64,000 bases of DNA from Mongoliitalea daihaiensis (lineage in GTDB: Bacteria > Bacteroidota > Bacteroidia > Cytophagales > Cyclobacteriaceae). The notes beneath the pieces are model-generated. The model searched no databases and was not told the DNA's origin. It saw nothing but the letters and a program-made list of their open reading frames with translations. Positions 35,843-44,413 of the stretch are shown one piece after another; position 1 is the first letter of the stretch, and the number at the start of each line of letters is the position of its first letter. The stretch spans positions 1,525,592 through 1,589,591 of the forward strand of contig NZ_CP063779.1 in NCBI RefSeq assembly GCF_021596945.1, read 5' to 3'. The position numbers and the translations under genes were made by a program.

Positions 35843-36925
35843 ATGAAATCAAGGGGAATCTCCATCTTAGCAGGCGTAGTGATAGCTGTTTCACTACAAG
35901 GTTGTGGACTTTTTGGAAAGAAAGGTTCTGCTAGTGAAAGAGACAACAGGAGAGGAGAGGTAACTGGGGTTCCGAAGCGCTCCGGATGGCAACAAAGTCT
36001 ACCCATAGACATGGTTGCCATTAAGGCTGGGACTTTTTGGATGGGGCAAGCGGATGAAGATATCGCTTACACCCAATCTGCTTTCAACAAGCAGATCACG
36101 ATTTCAGAATTTTACTTGGATAAATATGAAGTGTCCAATAACAAGTACCGTCAATTTGTAGATGCTGTCAGAGAAGGTGTCTATGCTTTTGGTACGCCAA
36201 CCACACTCAAAGATGCTCCGAGTTTTAACCTAAATGAAGTACTCCCAGATACGACTGTCTGGAATACGAGCTTCACATATCATTATGGAGATCCTTTGAT
36301 GGAGTTTTACTTTGATCATCCTGCATTTGACAATTACCCAGTAGTGGGTGTTAGTTGGGAGCAGGCACAAATGTATGCAAAGTGGAGAACCTACCATTTG
36401 AATGCGAATGATAAGTCAGATTTTGATTTCCCTTATTTTAGACTTCCTTCCGAAGCAGAGTGGGAATATGCTGCCAAAGGTGGAAAAGAAATTGCCAAGT
36501 ATCCTTGGGGTGGTCCATACTTAAAAAACAAGAGAGGTTGTTTGATGGCAAACTTTAAGCCTGGAAGAGGTAATTATATCGATGACGGCTTTGCCTACAC
36601 GGCACCAGTTGACGTATTTGCTCCCAATGGATTTGGCCTTTACAATATGTCAGGAAATGTAGCTGAGTGGGTATTGGATGCCTACAATCCAGTAGCAAGT
36701 TCTTTGACTTGGGATTTAGATCCAGTTTACAAAAATGATAATGAACCAAGGAAAATTGTGAGGGGTGGGTCTTGGAAAGATTTAGCACACTATTTGGAAA
36801 CAAGCACTCGAACCTATGAGTACCAAGATGTGAAGACAGCACATATTGGATTCAGAACTGCTATGACCTTCTTAGGAAGATCAGGCTCCATGGATGTTAA
36901 TAACAATAGAAGAAGAAGAAGATAA
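35843..36925 (+). CDS. gldK: Type IX secretion/gliding lipoprotein GldK
   Basis: A 360-aa lipoprotein (lipobox LQGC near residue 20) with a formylglycine-generating-enzyme-like (SUMF1) fold: MVAIKAGTFWMG, DKYEVSNNKYRQF, FRLPSEAEWEYAAKGG, GNVAEWVLDAYNP, VRGGSW and HIGFR. Only two cysteines are seen: the lipobox one, and one near position 233. The catalytic Cys pair of true formylglycine enzymes is therefore missing, fitting a structural role in the periplasmic GldK-GldN ring. I start at the ATG at 35843 rather than 21 bases upstream, which places the leader correctly. Confidence 0.95.
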   Translation: MKSRGISILAGVVIAVSLQGCGLFGKKGSASERDNRRGEVTGVPKRSGWQQSLPIDMVAIKAGTFWMGQADEDIAYTQSAFNKQITISEFYLDKYEVSNNKYRQFVDAVREGVYAFGTPTTLKDAPSFNLNEVLPDTTVWNTSFTYHYGDPLMEFYFDHPAFDNYPVVGVSWEQAQMYAKWRTYHLNANDKSDFDFPYFRLPSEAEWEYAAKGGKEIAKYPWGGPYLKNKRGCLMANFKPGRGNYIDDGFAYTAPVDVFAPNGFGLYNMSGNVAEWVLDAYNPVASSLTWDLDPVYKNDNEPRKIVRGGSWKDLAHYLETSTRTYEYQDVKTAHIGFRTAMTFLGRSGSMDVNNNRRRRR

Positions 36926-36955
36926 AAACTCATATCACAACTCACGATTAAAAAA

Positions 36956-37756
36956 ATGGCAAAACAAAAATCCTTCAAGCATAAGTTTTACGGTGATATC
37001 ATGCCCATGATATATGGTATCGGTGCATCCGTTGTAATTTTAGGAGCGATGTTCAAAATTTTGGACTGGCAGGGCGCAAACATCATGATTGGAGTCGGTC
37101 TTACCACCGAGGCTCTCATATTTTTGCTATCTGCTTTTGAGCCTAAAAATGAAGAAGTAGACTGGTCGAAAGTATATCCCGAATTAGCTTCAGATGCTCC
37201 AGCAGTAAAAAGGTCTACAGGTGTAGCGAATTCAAATGACGGTCTCACACAAAAATTTGATGATCTTTTAGCCAATGCAAAAATAGGCCCTGAATTGTTT
37301 GATAGTCTTGGAAAGGGAATCAATAACCTTGCTGAGTCTGCTCAAAAGATGAGCACTATTTCCAATGCTGCTGTTGCTACCAATGAGTATGCGGAAAATG
37401 TAAAAACGGCTTCTAAGACGTTGGTAGATATCAATGCATCGTATGGAAAGACAGCTGCTGCTTTAACAGAACTATCTTCTGCTTCCGCTGATGCAAAAGC
37501 GTATCATACACAGGTGGTGGAAGTGACAAAGAATTTGACTTCACTCAATAATGTCTATGAAATGGAATTATTGGATGCACAAAGTCATTTGAAAACACTC
37601 AACAAGTTTTATTCTAATGTGGCCTCAGCTATGGAAGGTTTGTCAGAAGCTGGAAAAGAAACAGAGGCTTTCAAAAATGAATTAGCCAAATTAAATCAAA
37701 ACGTAAGTTCATTGAATAAAATCTATGGTGGCATGTTGACTGCCATGAAAGGTTAA
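36956..37756 (+). CDS. gldL: Type IX secretion/gliding motor protein GldL
   Basis: Inner-membrane stator component of the type IX motor, 266 aa. Two membrane helices lie at about 15-33 and 42-62. A glutamate (E52, in LTTEALIFLLSAFEP) sits inside the second helix and corresponds by context to the essential acidic residue of proton transport. K34 is at the end of the first helix. The C-terminal 190 residues are coiled-coil-like and cytoplasmic. It is followed 39 bases later by gldM, its partner. Confidence 0.96.
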   Translation: MAKQKSFKHKFYGDIMPMIYGIGASVVILGAMFKILDWQGANIMIGVGLTTEALIFLLSAFEPKNEEVDWSKVYPELASDAPAVKRSTGVANSNDGLTQKFDDLLANAKIGPELFDSLGKGINNLAESAQKMSTISNAAVATNEYAENVKTASKTLVDINASYGKTAAALTELSSASADAKAYHTQVVEVTKNLTSLNNVYEMELLDAQSHLKTLNKFYSNVASAMEGLSEAGKETEAFKNELAKLNQNVSSLNKIYGGMLTAMKG

Positions 37757-37795
37757 TATGATGTTTATTTATCTATAATCTTTTAGACAAAAAAA

Positions 37796-39397
37796 ATGGC
37801 AGGAGGTAAAGAAACACCTAGACAACGGATGATTGGAATGATGTACCTTGTATTGACCGCGTTGCTGGCACTACAAGTAAGTACTCAGATTCTCCAAAAA
37901 TTCGTCCTATTGAATGATGGTCTCGAGAGAACATCTAAGAATTTTATTCAGAAAAATGAATTTATGGTATCATCCATAGCATCTACTGTTGAGCAACAAG
38001 GCAATAATGAAAAAGACATTCCTAAAGTCGCTGCGGCGCAGGAGGTAAGAAAATTAACAGCTGAAACATTTTCCTATCTAGAGGAATTGAAACAATTGCT
38101 CCTTGAACAATCCAATGCAAAGGATGATAATGGGCAGTTTAAGAATTCCGCTCTGAAAAACGTAGATGTGCCCGGAAATATCTTTAATAATCAAGGTAAA
38201 GGGGATGAATTAAAATTGCGATTAAATACTTTTCCTCAAGATCTTAATAAGATATTGAATGGATTAGGGCTTGAAAGTTCTTTTGGAGATATTGCCAAAG
38301 ACGCAAAGGATATTGAAATCTTCAAAAATGACAGAGAAGTAAGAGATAAAAGCTTTGTGTTTTTGAATTTTGTTAAATCTCCAGTAGGAGCTGTAATGGC
38401 ATTGATTTCTCAATATCAAAATGAAGTTTTGAATTTAGAGTCTGAGGCCCTTTCGATGATTACTTCAGCAATTGGTACATTTTATTTTAAGTCAGATGTA
38501 TTTGAAGCTAAAGTGGCTGCTAACTCCAACGTAGTTGCCGCAGGCACTAAATTTGAAGGTAGCATGTTTATTGCTTCCGCATCATCTTCAGCTTCACCGA
38601 AAATGACAATCGGAGGTAGAGATATACCTGTTGTGAATGGTTTTGGAGAAATCAGTTTTACTGTACCTCCAGCAGGCAATTATGATGATCGCGGGTTATC
38701 TCGTCAAACATTGAAAGGTGAAATTACAGTCAATATAGCTGGTAAGGACTCTACGCTTCAAGTTGACTATGAGTATTTCATAGCTCAGCCAGTCGTGAGA
38801 GTTACTTCCGATGTGGTTAATCAGCTTTACGCAGATTGTGCCAACGACCTGTTTATTGATGTACCAGCTCTGGGTAATTCTTATGCACCGCAATTTTCAG
38901 TAAGCAATGGTACTGCGATCAATGGCAGTAGACCAGGTCAAGTAACCATTATCCCTGGTAATTCTGGGAAAGTAGTAATCGGTGTTAGTTCTGGGGGCAA
39001 TAAAATTGATGATGTTACTTATGACATCAAGCCTGTTCCAGCTCCTACAATTCGACTGTTTGACGGGAGAGGTCAAATAGATATGAGTGTTGGTTATCCA
39101 GCACCAGGTCCATCTACGTTTATTGTGAGAGCAGTACCAGAGTCTAACTTTGCAAGGACGATGGCTAGAGACTCTAACTTTGAGGTAACTGGAGGAGAAG
39201 TGACATTACTTAGAAATGAGGTGCCTAGAGAAAAAGTAGCAATTACCTCTGAGAATGTTGCAATACGTAATTTATTGGCTTCAGCTAGAAGTGGTGATGC
39301 CTTGGTCGTTAGAGTGACAGAAGTTACTCGTACCAATTTCCGAGGCAATAGAATAAGATCCAATCAAAGCGAAGTAGTCCGTTTGGAAATAAGATAA
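37796..39397 (+). CDS. gldM: Type IX secretion/gliding motor protein GldM
   Basis: A 533-aa protein with one N-terminal membrane helix (about 12-32) and a long periplasmic part of several beta domains that spans to the GldK/GldN ring. The N-terminus MAGGKETPRQRMIGMMYLV carries R9, the position known in Flavobacterium GldM to pair with the GldL glutamate. Length and order fit the family. It lies in the gldKLMN operon. Confidence 0.96.
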   Translation: MAGGKETPRQRMIGMMYLVLTALLALQVSTQILQKFVLLNDGLERTSKNFIQKNEFMVSSIASTVEQQGNNEKDIPKVAAAQEVRKLTAETFSYLEELKQLLLEQSNAKDDNGQFKNSALKNVDVPGNIFNNQGKGDELKLRLNTFPQDLNKILNGLGLESSFGDIAKDAKDIEIFKNDREVRDKSFVFLNFVKSPVGAVMALISQYQNEVLNLESEALSMITSAIGTFYFKSDVFEAKVAANSNVVAAGTKFEGSMFIASASSSASPKMTIGGRDIPVVNGFGEISFTVPPAGNYDDRGLSRQTLKGEITVNIAGKDSTLQVDYEYFIAQPVVRVTSDVVNQLYADCANDLFIDVPALGNSYAPQFSVSNGTAINGSRPGQVTIIPGNSGKVVIGVSSGGNKIDDVTYDIKPVPAPTIRLFDGRGQIDMSVGYPAPGPSTFIVRAVPESNFARTMARDSNFEVTGGEVTLLRNEVPREKVAITSENVAIRNLLASARSGDALVVRVTEVTRTNFRGNRIRSNQSEVVRLEIR

Positions 39398-39434
39398 TAG
39401 ACAAGCGAGCACGTCTATTGAAAAAAATACAGTT

Positions 39435-40244
39435 ATGAAAAGAACAAGTAAAATTATCGCACTCTTCACATTGACAATGGTCTTTGTGTTAGAAGGATTC
39501 GCACAGACGGCAACGAGTGTGCAGCCTTCACGGTATGGGGACAGAAGCTTCAAGATGGACACTGTCTTCTCCATTAAACCAATGAGGGAAGACGATAAGA
39601 TGTTCACAATTGACGTTTGGAGAAGGATTGACCTGCGTGAAAAGTATAATATTCCATTGTACGGGACAGGTGATGCCAAAAATGATGGTATTGTTTCCAA
39701 TATCTATAAAGCTATAGTTGAGGAAAATGCATTTGAAGTGTATGCTGATGAGGCATTTACAAGGCCAATGTCTATTTCTGAATTCCAATCAGAGTTTTGG
39801 TTAAATGCTTTAGGAGATTCAATCTTTGTTAAACAGCTATATTATCTGGATTTTAAAGAAGATTTTATCATTGACAAGCATCATTCACAAGCCAAATTCG
39901 ACATCAAATACTTCGAATTGGTCATGCCTTCCCTAACGAATGCTAATGCAGGTCAGAAGTCTATTGGATTCATCAAATTCAAAGATTTTTACAATCACTT
40001 CAAGGATCATCCGGATGCAAAATGGTTTAACTTCCAAAACACATCTAAAAATTTAACCTACGATCAGGTGTTTGATGTGAGGTTGTTTAGATCTGTTGTT
40101 AGAAAATATACCAACCAAGGAGATGAATTGTTAATCGATTTGGTAGATCCTAATAATCCAAATGCAGAACTTCAGGCATTCTTAGATGCCTTGGAATTTG
40201 AATACAAACTTCTAGAGTACGAAAACGGGCTTTGGGAATGGTAA
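39435..40244 (+). CDS. gldN: Type IX secretion/gliding protein GldN
   Basis: A 269-aa periplasmic protein with a signal peptide ending near GFAQ. It shows the family pattern: DVWRRIDLREKYNIPLYG, AYADEAF-like VYADEAFTRPMSISEF and DVRLFRSVVRKYTNQGDELL. With GldK it forms the periplasmic ring of the type IX system. It is the last gene of gldKLMN and ends at a bidirectional terminator. Confidence 0.95.
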   Translation: MKRTSKIIALFTLTMVFVLEGFAQTATSVQPSRYGDRSFKMDTVFSIKPMREDDKMFTIDVWRRIDLREKYNIPLYGTGDAKNDGIVSNIYKAIVEENAFEVYADEAFTRPMSISEFQSEFWLNALGDSIFVKQLYYLDFKEDFIIDKHHSQAKFDIKYFELVMPSLTNANAGQKSIGFIKFKDFYNHFKDHPDAKWFNFQNTSKNLTYDQVFDVRLFRSVVRKYTNQGDELLIDLVDPNNPNAELQAFLDALEFEYKLLEYENGLWEW

Positions 40245-40245
40245 T

Positions 40246-40276
40246 AAAAAAAGCGGGTTAATAGCCCGCTTTTTTT
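40246..40276. terminator. Bidirectional terminator between gldN and uvrC
   Basis: An A-run, a 6-bp GC-rich stem (AGCGGG / CCCGCT) and a T-run; it works in both directions. The uvrC stop codon (40258-40260) lies at the loop. Confidence 0.88.
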
Positions 40277-42066
40277 ACTTGCATTGCTTCATAGACAAGA
40301 GAAGCTTTACTTTTGCCAATCACCTCTTCCAATTCTTCCAAACTTACAGTTTCAAGCTGTTTAAGTGATTTAAATTTCTTTAAAAGTTTTTCTGCTATAG
40401 TTTTCCCAATTCCTGGGATATCTGTTAAGGAAGTATTAAACGCTTTCTTGCTTCTGACATCGCGATGGAACGTAATAGCAAATCTGTGTGCTTCATCTCT
40501 CACTCGTTGAAGTAAGCGCAGGGATTCGGATTTTTTATCTATATGCAAGGGATACTGATCTTCTGGAAAATAGATTTCTTCTAATCTTTTTGCAATCCCA
40601 ATGATAGGAATTTTCCCATACAATCCGAGTTCTTTCAATGCTTCTACGGAAGAGGATAGTTGACCTTTCCCTCCGTCAATGACGATTAGTTTGGGAAGAG
40701 GCAATCCTTCTTCCAACACACGTTTATATCTACGACCTACTACTTCAGTCATGGAGGCAAAATCATTGGGTCCTTCCACTGTTTTGATATGGTAATGACG
40801 ATAATCTTTAGTGGATGGTTTTCCATTTTTGAAATACACCATGGAAGCGACAGGGTTGGTCCCTTGGATATTAGAGTTATCAAAGCATTCGATATGGTCC
40901 GGTAGTTCTTTTAGGGACAAATCTGCTTGCAACTGTTTGAGTACCCGGTTCTTTTTATCTACCACCTCACCGGAAGTCAATAACTTTTCTTTTTTATAAA
41001 ATTTTGTGTTTTTAAGTGACAAGTCCACTAGCTTTTTCTTGTCACCAATCTTGGGAGTATGTATGTTTAGCCCATCATAAGTTTCTTCTAGAGTAATATT
41101 AGTTAGAATTTCTGGTGAATCGGAATTAAACTGATCTCTGAGTCTGACAATTGCTGTCAGTAATAGATCAGTGTCTGATTCATCGAGTTTTTTCCTAAGT
41201 TCTACTGTTTTGGTAATGATGATTGAGCCATTTTTTACTTTGAGGTAATTGACATAGGCTAGTTTCTCGTCGGTTTCCAATGTAAACACATCACAATCAG
41301 CAATCGAGGGATTGACGACAAGAGATTTAGCCTGATATCTTTCTAATGAATCGAGCTTCTCCTTGAAGTATTGAGCCTTTTCAAATGCTAGATTTTCAGC
41401 AGCTTCCTGCATGCGTTTTCTGAAAAAGCCTTTGGCTAGGCCCATATTTCCTTTAAGAATATGCTTTGCATGCTCCAAGTCTTCCATGTATTCACTTTCT
41501 TTTTGGAGGCCTTCGCAAGGTCCCAAGCAATTTCCAATATGGTATTCCAAACATACTTTGTATTTCTGTTCCCCGATTTTGTAAGGGCTCAAATCTAACT
41601 TACAGGTCCGTATGGTGAATAAACTTCTGATGAGTTCTAAGACATTATTCATTGCCTTGACACTTGCAAATGGGCCGAAGTAAGTCCCTCTGTGTGGAAT
41701 CAGTTTTCTTGTAGGGAAGATTCTTGGATAATTTTCCTTGGTGATTAAAAGATAAGGGTAGGTTTTATCATCCTTTAAAAGAATGTTATACTTTGGCTGA
41801 CTTTTTTTGATCAGGTTATTTTCTAATAACAGTGCATCAAACTCCGTATTGACTATGGTGATTTCAATCCGTTGGATTTCCCGCACCATGCGTTTGGTTT
41901 TGTGGTTGATCCCCTGTGCTTTTGAAAAATAAGAGGCCACTCTTTTCTTCAAACTTTTGGCTTTTCCTACATAGATAAGATCCTGCTCTACATTGTAATA
42001 TTTATACACACCTGGTAAGTCAGGCAATTGCAAATAATCCGATACAGCGTATGAAAATGCTTCCAT
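40258..42066 (-). CDS. uvrC: Excinuclease ABC subunit C
   Basis: Nuclease that makes both incisions in nucleotide excision repair; 602 aa, usual length. The GIY-YIG domain is N-terminal (PGVYKYYN, LIYVGKAKSLKKRV). A UVR segment lies near residue 200-235. The RNase H-like endonuclease domain includes ECFDNSNIQGTNPVASMVYF, LIVIDGGKGQL and RDEAHRFAITFHR. A C-terminal helix-hairpin-helix (DIPGIGKTIAEKLL) is present. It is separated from the upstream penicillin-binding protein gene by a terminator. Confidence 0.97.
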   Translation of the reverse strand: MEAFSYAVSDYLQLPDLPGVYKYYNVEQDLIYVGKAKSLKKRVASYFSKAQGINHKTKRMVREIQRIEITIVNTEFDALLLENNLIKKSQPKYNILLKDDKTYPYLLITKENYPRIFPTRKLIPHRGTYFGPFASVKAMNNVLELIRSLFTIRTCKLDLSPYKIGEQKYKVCLEYHIGNCLGPCEGLQKESEYMEDLEHAKHILKGNMGLAKGFFRKRMQEAAENLAFEKAQYFKEKLDSLERYQAKSLVVNPSIADCDVFTLETDEKLAYVNYLKVKNGSIIITKTVELRKKLDESDTDLLLTAIVRLRDQFNSDSPEILTNITLEETYDGLNIHTPKIGDKKKLVDLSLKNTKFYKKEKLLTSGEVVDKKNRVLKQLQADLSLKELPDHIECFDNSNIQGTNPVASMVYFKNGKPSTKDYRHYHIKTVEGPNDFASMTEVVGRRYKRVLEEGLPLPKLIVIDGGKGQLSSSVEALKELGLYGKIPIIGIAKRLEEIYFPEDQYPLHIDKKSESLRLLQRVRDEAHRFAITFHRDVRSKKAFNTSLTDIPGIGKTIAEKLLKKFKSLKQLETVSLEELEEVIGKSKASLVYEAMQVKKAGY

Positions 42067-42070
42067 AGAT

Positions 42071-42105
42071 AAAGAAAAGAGGTCAGTACTTTCAACCGAC
42101 CTCTC
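42071..42105 (-). terminator. Terminator after the penicillin-binding protein gene
   Basis: On the minus strand, AGAGGTC pairs with GACCTCT around a 13-base loop, followed by a TTTTCTTT tail. Confidence 0.7.
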
Positions 42106-42116
42106 TTGGAATAGTT

Positions 42117-44393
42117 TTAGAAGTCAGATTTTCTTGGATCAAAATCGAAATCGCTGAATTTATTACTGTCCATTTCGTAGCGGTCGCAGTCAATTTCTAT
42201 GCTCAATGGTCGTTCGGGTCTTCGGAATGGTCCTTTCGTATAACCTAAAGTTGGATCAGCATACACTTTTGCCATGTATTTTACCCAGATTGGTCGGGCT
42301 GTTTGTCCACCTTGTCCACTTGTCCAGCTTCTGAAGTGAATCGCTCGATCATCTCCACCGACCCAAGCACCGGATACCAAATCTTTGCTTACACCTATAT
42401 ACCAACCGTCGGAGGCATTTTGTGTAGTACCTGTTTTACCCCCCAATTCGTTGCCTTCATCTCTTAAGGTCCATGGCACACCTTGGGATGTTCCTCTGGA
42501 TTCTTCAAAACCTCCTCGCAACATGTAGAGCATCAAATAGGCATGTTCTTCGCTCATTGCTGCTCGTTTTTTCGGCGTAAATTGTTGGATTAAATTTCCA
42601 TTTTTATCCTCAATTCTGTCAATATAGAATGGAGTAATATGTTCTCCTTGGTTTACAAAGGTTCCAAAGGCACCTACCATTTCGTAGATGGATACATCAG
42701 ATGTACCCAAAGCCAATGCTGGAACTTCTTCCAAATCTGAAGTGATGCCGATTCTCTTGGCAGTTTCTACCACGATTTTTGGACTCAATTTTTTCATCAT
42801 AAATGCAGTGATCGAGTTGATGGACTGGGCCATTGCTTTTCGAATCGTCATGCTTTCATAGGAAAATTTATTATCTGCATTTTTTGGTACCCATGCAGGC
42901 TGTCCTGGGATATTGATTTCCACAGGTTGATCAATTACCTGATAGCATGGGCTGTAGCCGTTCTCAATAGCTGCGGCATAAACAAATGCCTTAAAAGTTG
43001 ATCCGGGCTGCCTTTTTCCTTGCTTTACGTGATCAAACTTGAAGTACTTGTGATTAAGGCCTCCCACCCAAGCTTTAATGTGGCCGCTTTCTGCTTCTAG
43101 GGAAACAAATCCACCCCTTAGGAATTTCTTGTAGTAACGTAGCGAATCCATGGTACTAAATAAGGTGTCTATTTCTCCATGTTCCCAAGAAAACACACGC
43201 ATACGCTTTTTTTCGTTGAGTTTGATTTGAAGAGAATCGCTATTGGCTCCGTACCTAGTGACAAGGTTTCTATAAACGTCGATTCGCTTAACTGCATTGT
43301 CTAGGAAATTAGGAATTACTTGTCCATTATTATCTATCCAAGGGTCACGATTACCCATTTCCCGCTCAAATTTTTTCTGTAATTCCCTCATGTGTTCATC
43401 CAAGGATTCTTCTGCATAGCGTTGCATTCTGCTATCTATCGTTGCATAAATTTTCAATCCATCTCCAAAGAGGTCATAAGGGGTCCCATCAGGCTTGAGG
43501 GTTTCTCTGGCCCACTTGATCAAGTCTGCTTTTATCACTTCACGGAAGTGGGTAGCCAATCCCTGATTTTGATTCGATACCTTATAGTCTAATTCAATAG
43601 GAAGCTGTACCAATGAATCTCTTTCAACCCTACTAATAAACCCGTATTTTTCCATTTGAAATAACACAGTGTTTCGTCTACGTAAGGAGTTATCTGGGTT
43701 GAAAACTGGACTGTAATAGGTGGGGGCTTTAAATAAGCCTACTAAAACTGCTGATTCCTGAATTTCTAATTCGTTTGGGTTTTTATTGAAGAAGGTGTTT
43801 GCGGCTGTCTTGATGCCATAAGCGTTGCTTCCAAATTCAGAAGTATTGAGGTAAAGCGTCAAAATTTCATCCTTGGTGTAGGAGCGTTCAAGTTTTGCTG
43901 CCACAATCCACTCTTTCACTTTGATGATGAGCATTCTCAAGCCAGGCACTCTACTCAGTACACCTTGCGATTCCAAGTTTCTCGTCTTGAATAAGTTTTT
44001 AGCAGTTTGTTGAGAAAGTGTACTGCCTCCTCCGGCCCCTTGTCTTAAGATAAGCGATTTAAACAGCACCCTTCCCATACTTTGAAAGTCTATACCAGAG
44101 TGATTTTCAAATCTAACATCCTCCGTTGCAATCAGCGCATTGACCAAATTAGGTGCTAACTCGTTATAAGTTACTGGACTTCTATTTTCCCGAAAATAAT
44201 TCCCCAATAGGACGCCATCAGCCGAATAAAGAGAGGAAGCAAGTTCAGATTGAGGGTTTTCTAAGGTTTTGAAATCCGGTAATGGTCCAAATAGCCCGAG
44301 GAAATTGCCGCTCACAGCCCAAATGAATAAAATGAACCCTACAACCCCCAAAACAAAAGATGCCCAAAGGAATTTTATTATTTTTTGTGTCAT
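42117..44393 (-). CDS. Class A penicillin-binding protein (PBP1A type)
   Basis: Bifunctional peptidoglycan glycosyltransferase and transpeptidase of 758 aa. One N-terminal membrane helix is followed by the GT51 domain (ATEDVRFENHSGID, GGGSTLSQQTAKNL). The transpeptidase has the SxxK serine (PGSTFKAF), SIN motif and KTG (GGKTGTTQN). I start at the ATG at 44393, 20 bases after the upstream stop; a TTG at 44417 overlaps that stop. It lies downstream of porW/sprE on the same strand. Confidence 0.95.
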   Translation of the reverse strand: MTQKIIKFLWASFVLGVVGFILFIWAVSGNFLGLFGPLPDFKTLENPQSELASSLYSADGVLLGNYFRENRSPVTYNELAPNLVNALIATEDVRFENHSGIDFQSMGRVLFKSLILRQGAGGGSTLSQQTAKNLFKTRNLESQGVLSRVPGLRMLIIKVKEWIVAAKLERSYTKDEILTLYLNTSEFGSNAYGIKTAANTFFNKNPNELEIQESAVLVGLFKAPTYYSPVFNPDNSLRRRNTVLFQMEKYGFISRVERDSLVQLPIELDYKVSNQNQGLATHFREVIKADLIKWARETLKPDGTPYDLFGDGLKIYATIDSRMQRYAEESLDEHMRELQKKFEREMGNRDPWIDNNGQVIPNFLDNAVKRIDVYRNLVTRYGANSDSLQIKLNEKKRMRVFSWEHGEIDTLFSTMDSLRYYKKFLRGGFVSLEAESGHIKAWVGGLNHKYFKFDHVKQGKRQPGSTFKAFVYAAAIENGYSPCYQVIDQPVEINIPGQPAWVPKNADNKFSYESMTIRKAMAQSINSITAFMMKKLSPKIVVETAKRIGITSDLEEVPALALGTSDVSIYEMVGAFGTFVNQGEHITPFYIDRIEDKNGNLIQQFTPKKRAAMSEEHAYLMLYMLRGGFEESRGTSQGVPWTLRDEGNELGGKTGTTQNASDGWYIGVSKDLVSGAWVGGDDRAIHFRSWTSGQGGQTARPIWVKYMAKVYADPTLGYTKGPFRRPERPLSIEIDCDRYEMDSNKFSDFDFDPRKSDF

Positions 44394-44413
44394 GTATGAA
44401 GTACTAATCTTTA

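Noticed and set aside
35843-36925. GldK as an active sulfatase-modifying (formylglycine-generating) enzyme
   Set aside because: The fold is shared, but the catalytic Cys pair is missing, and the gldL-gldM-gldN context marks it as the type IX ring lipoprotein.
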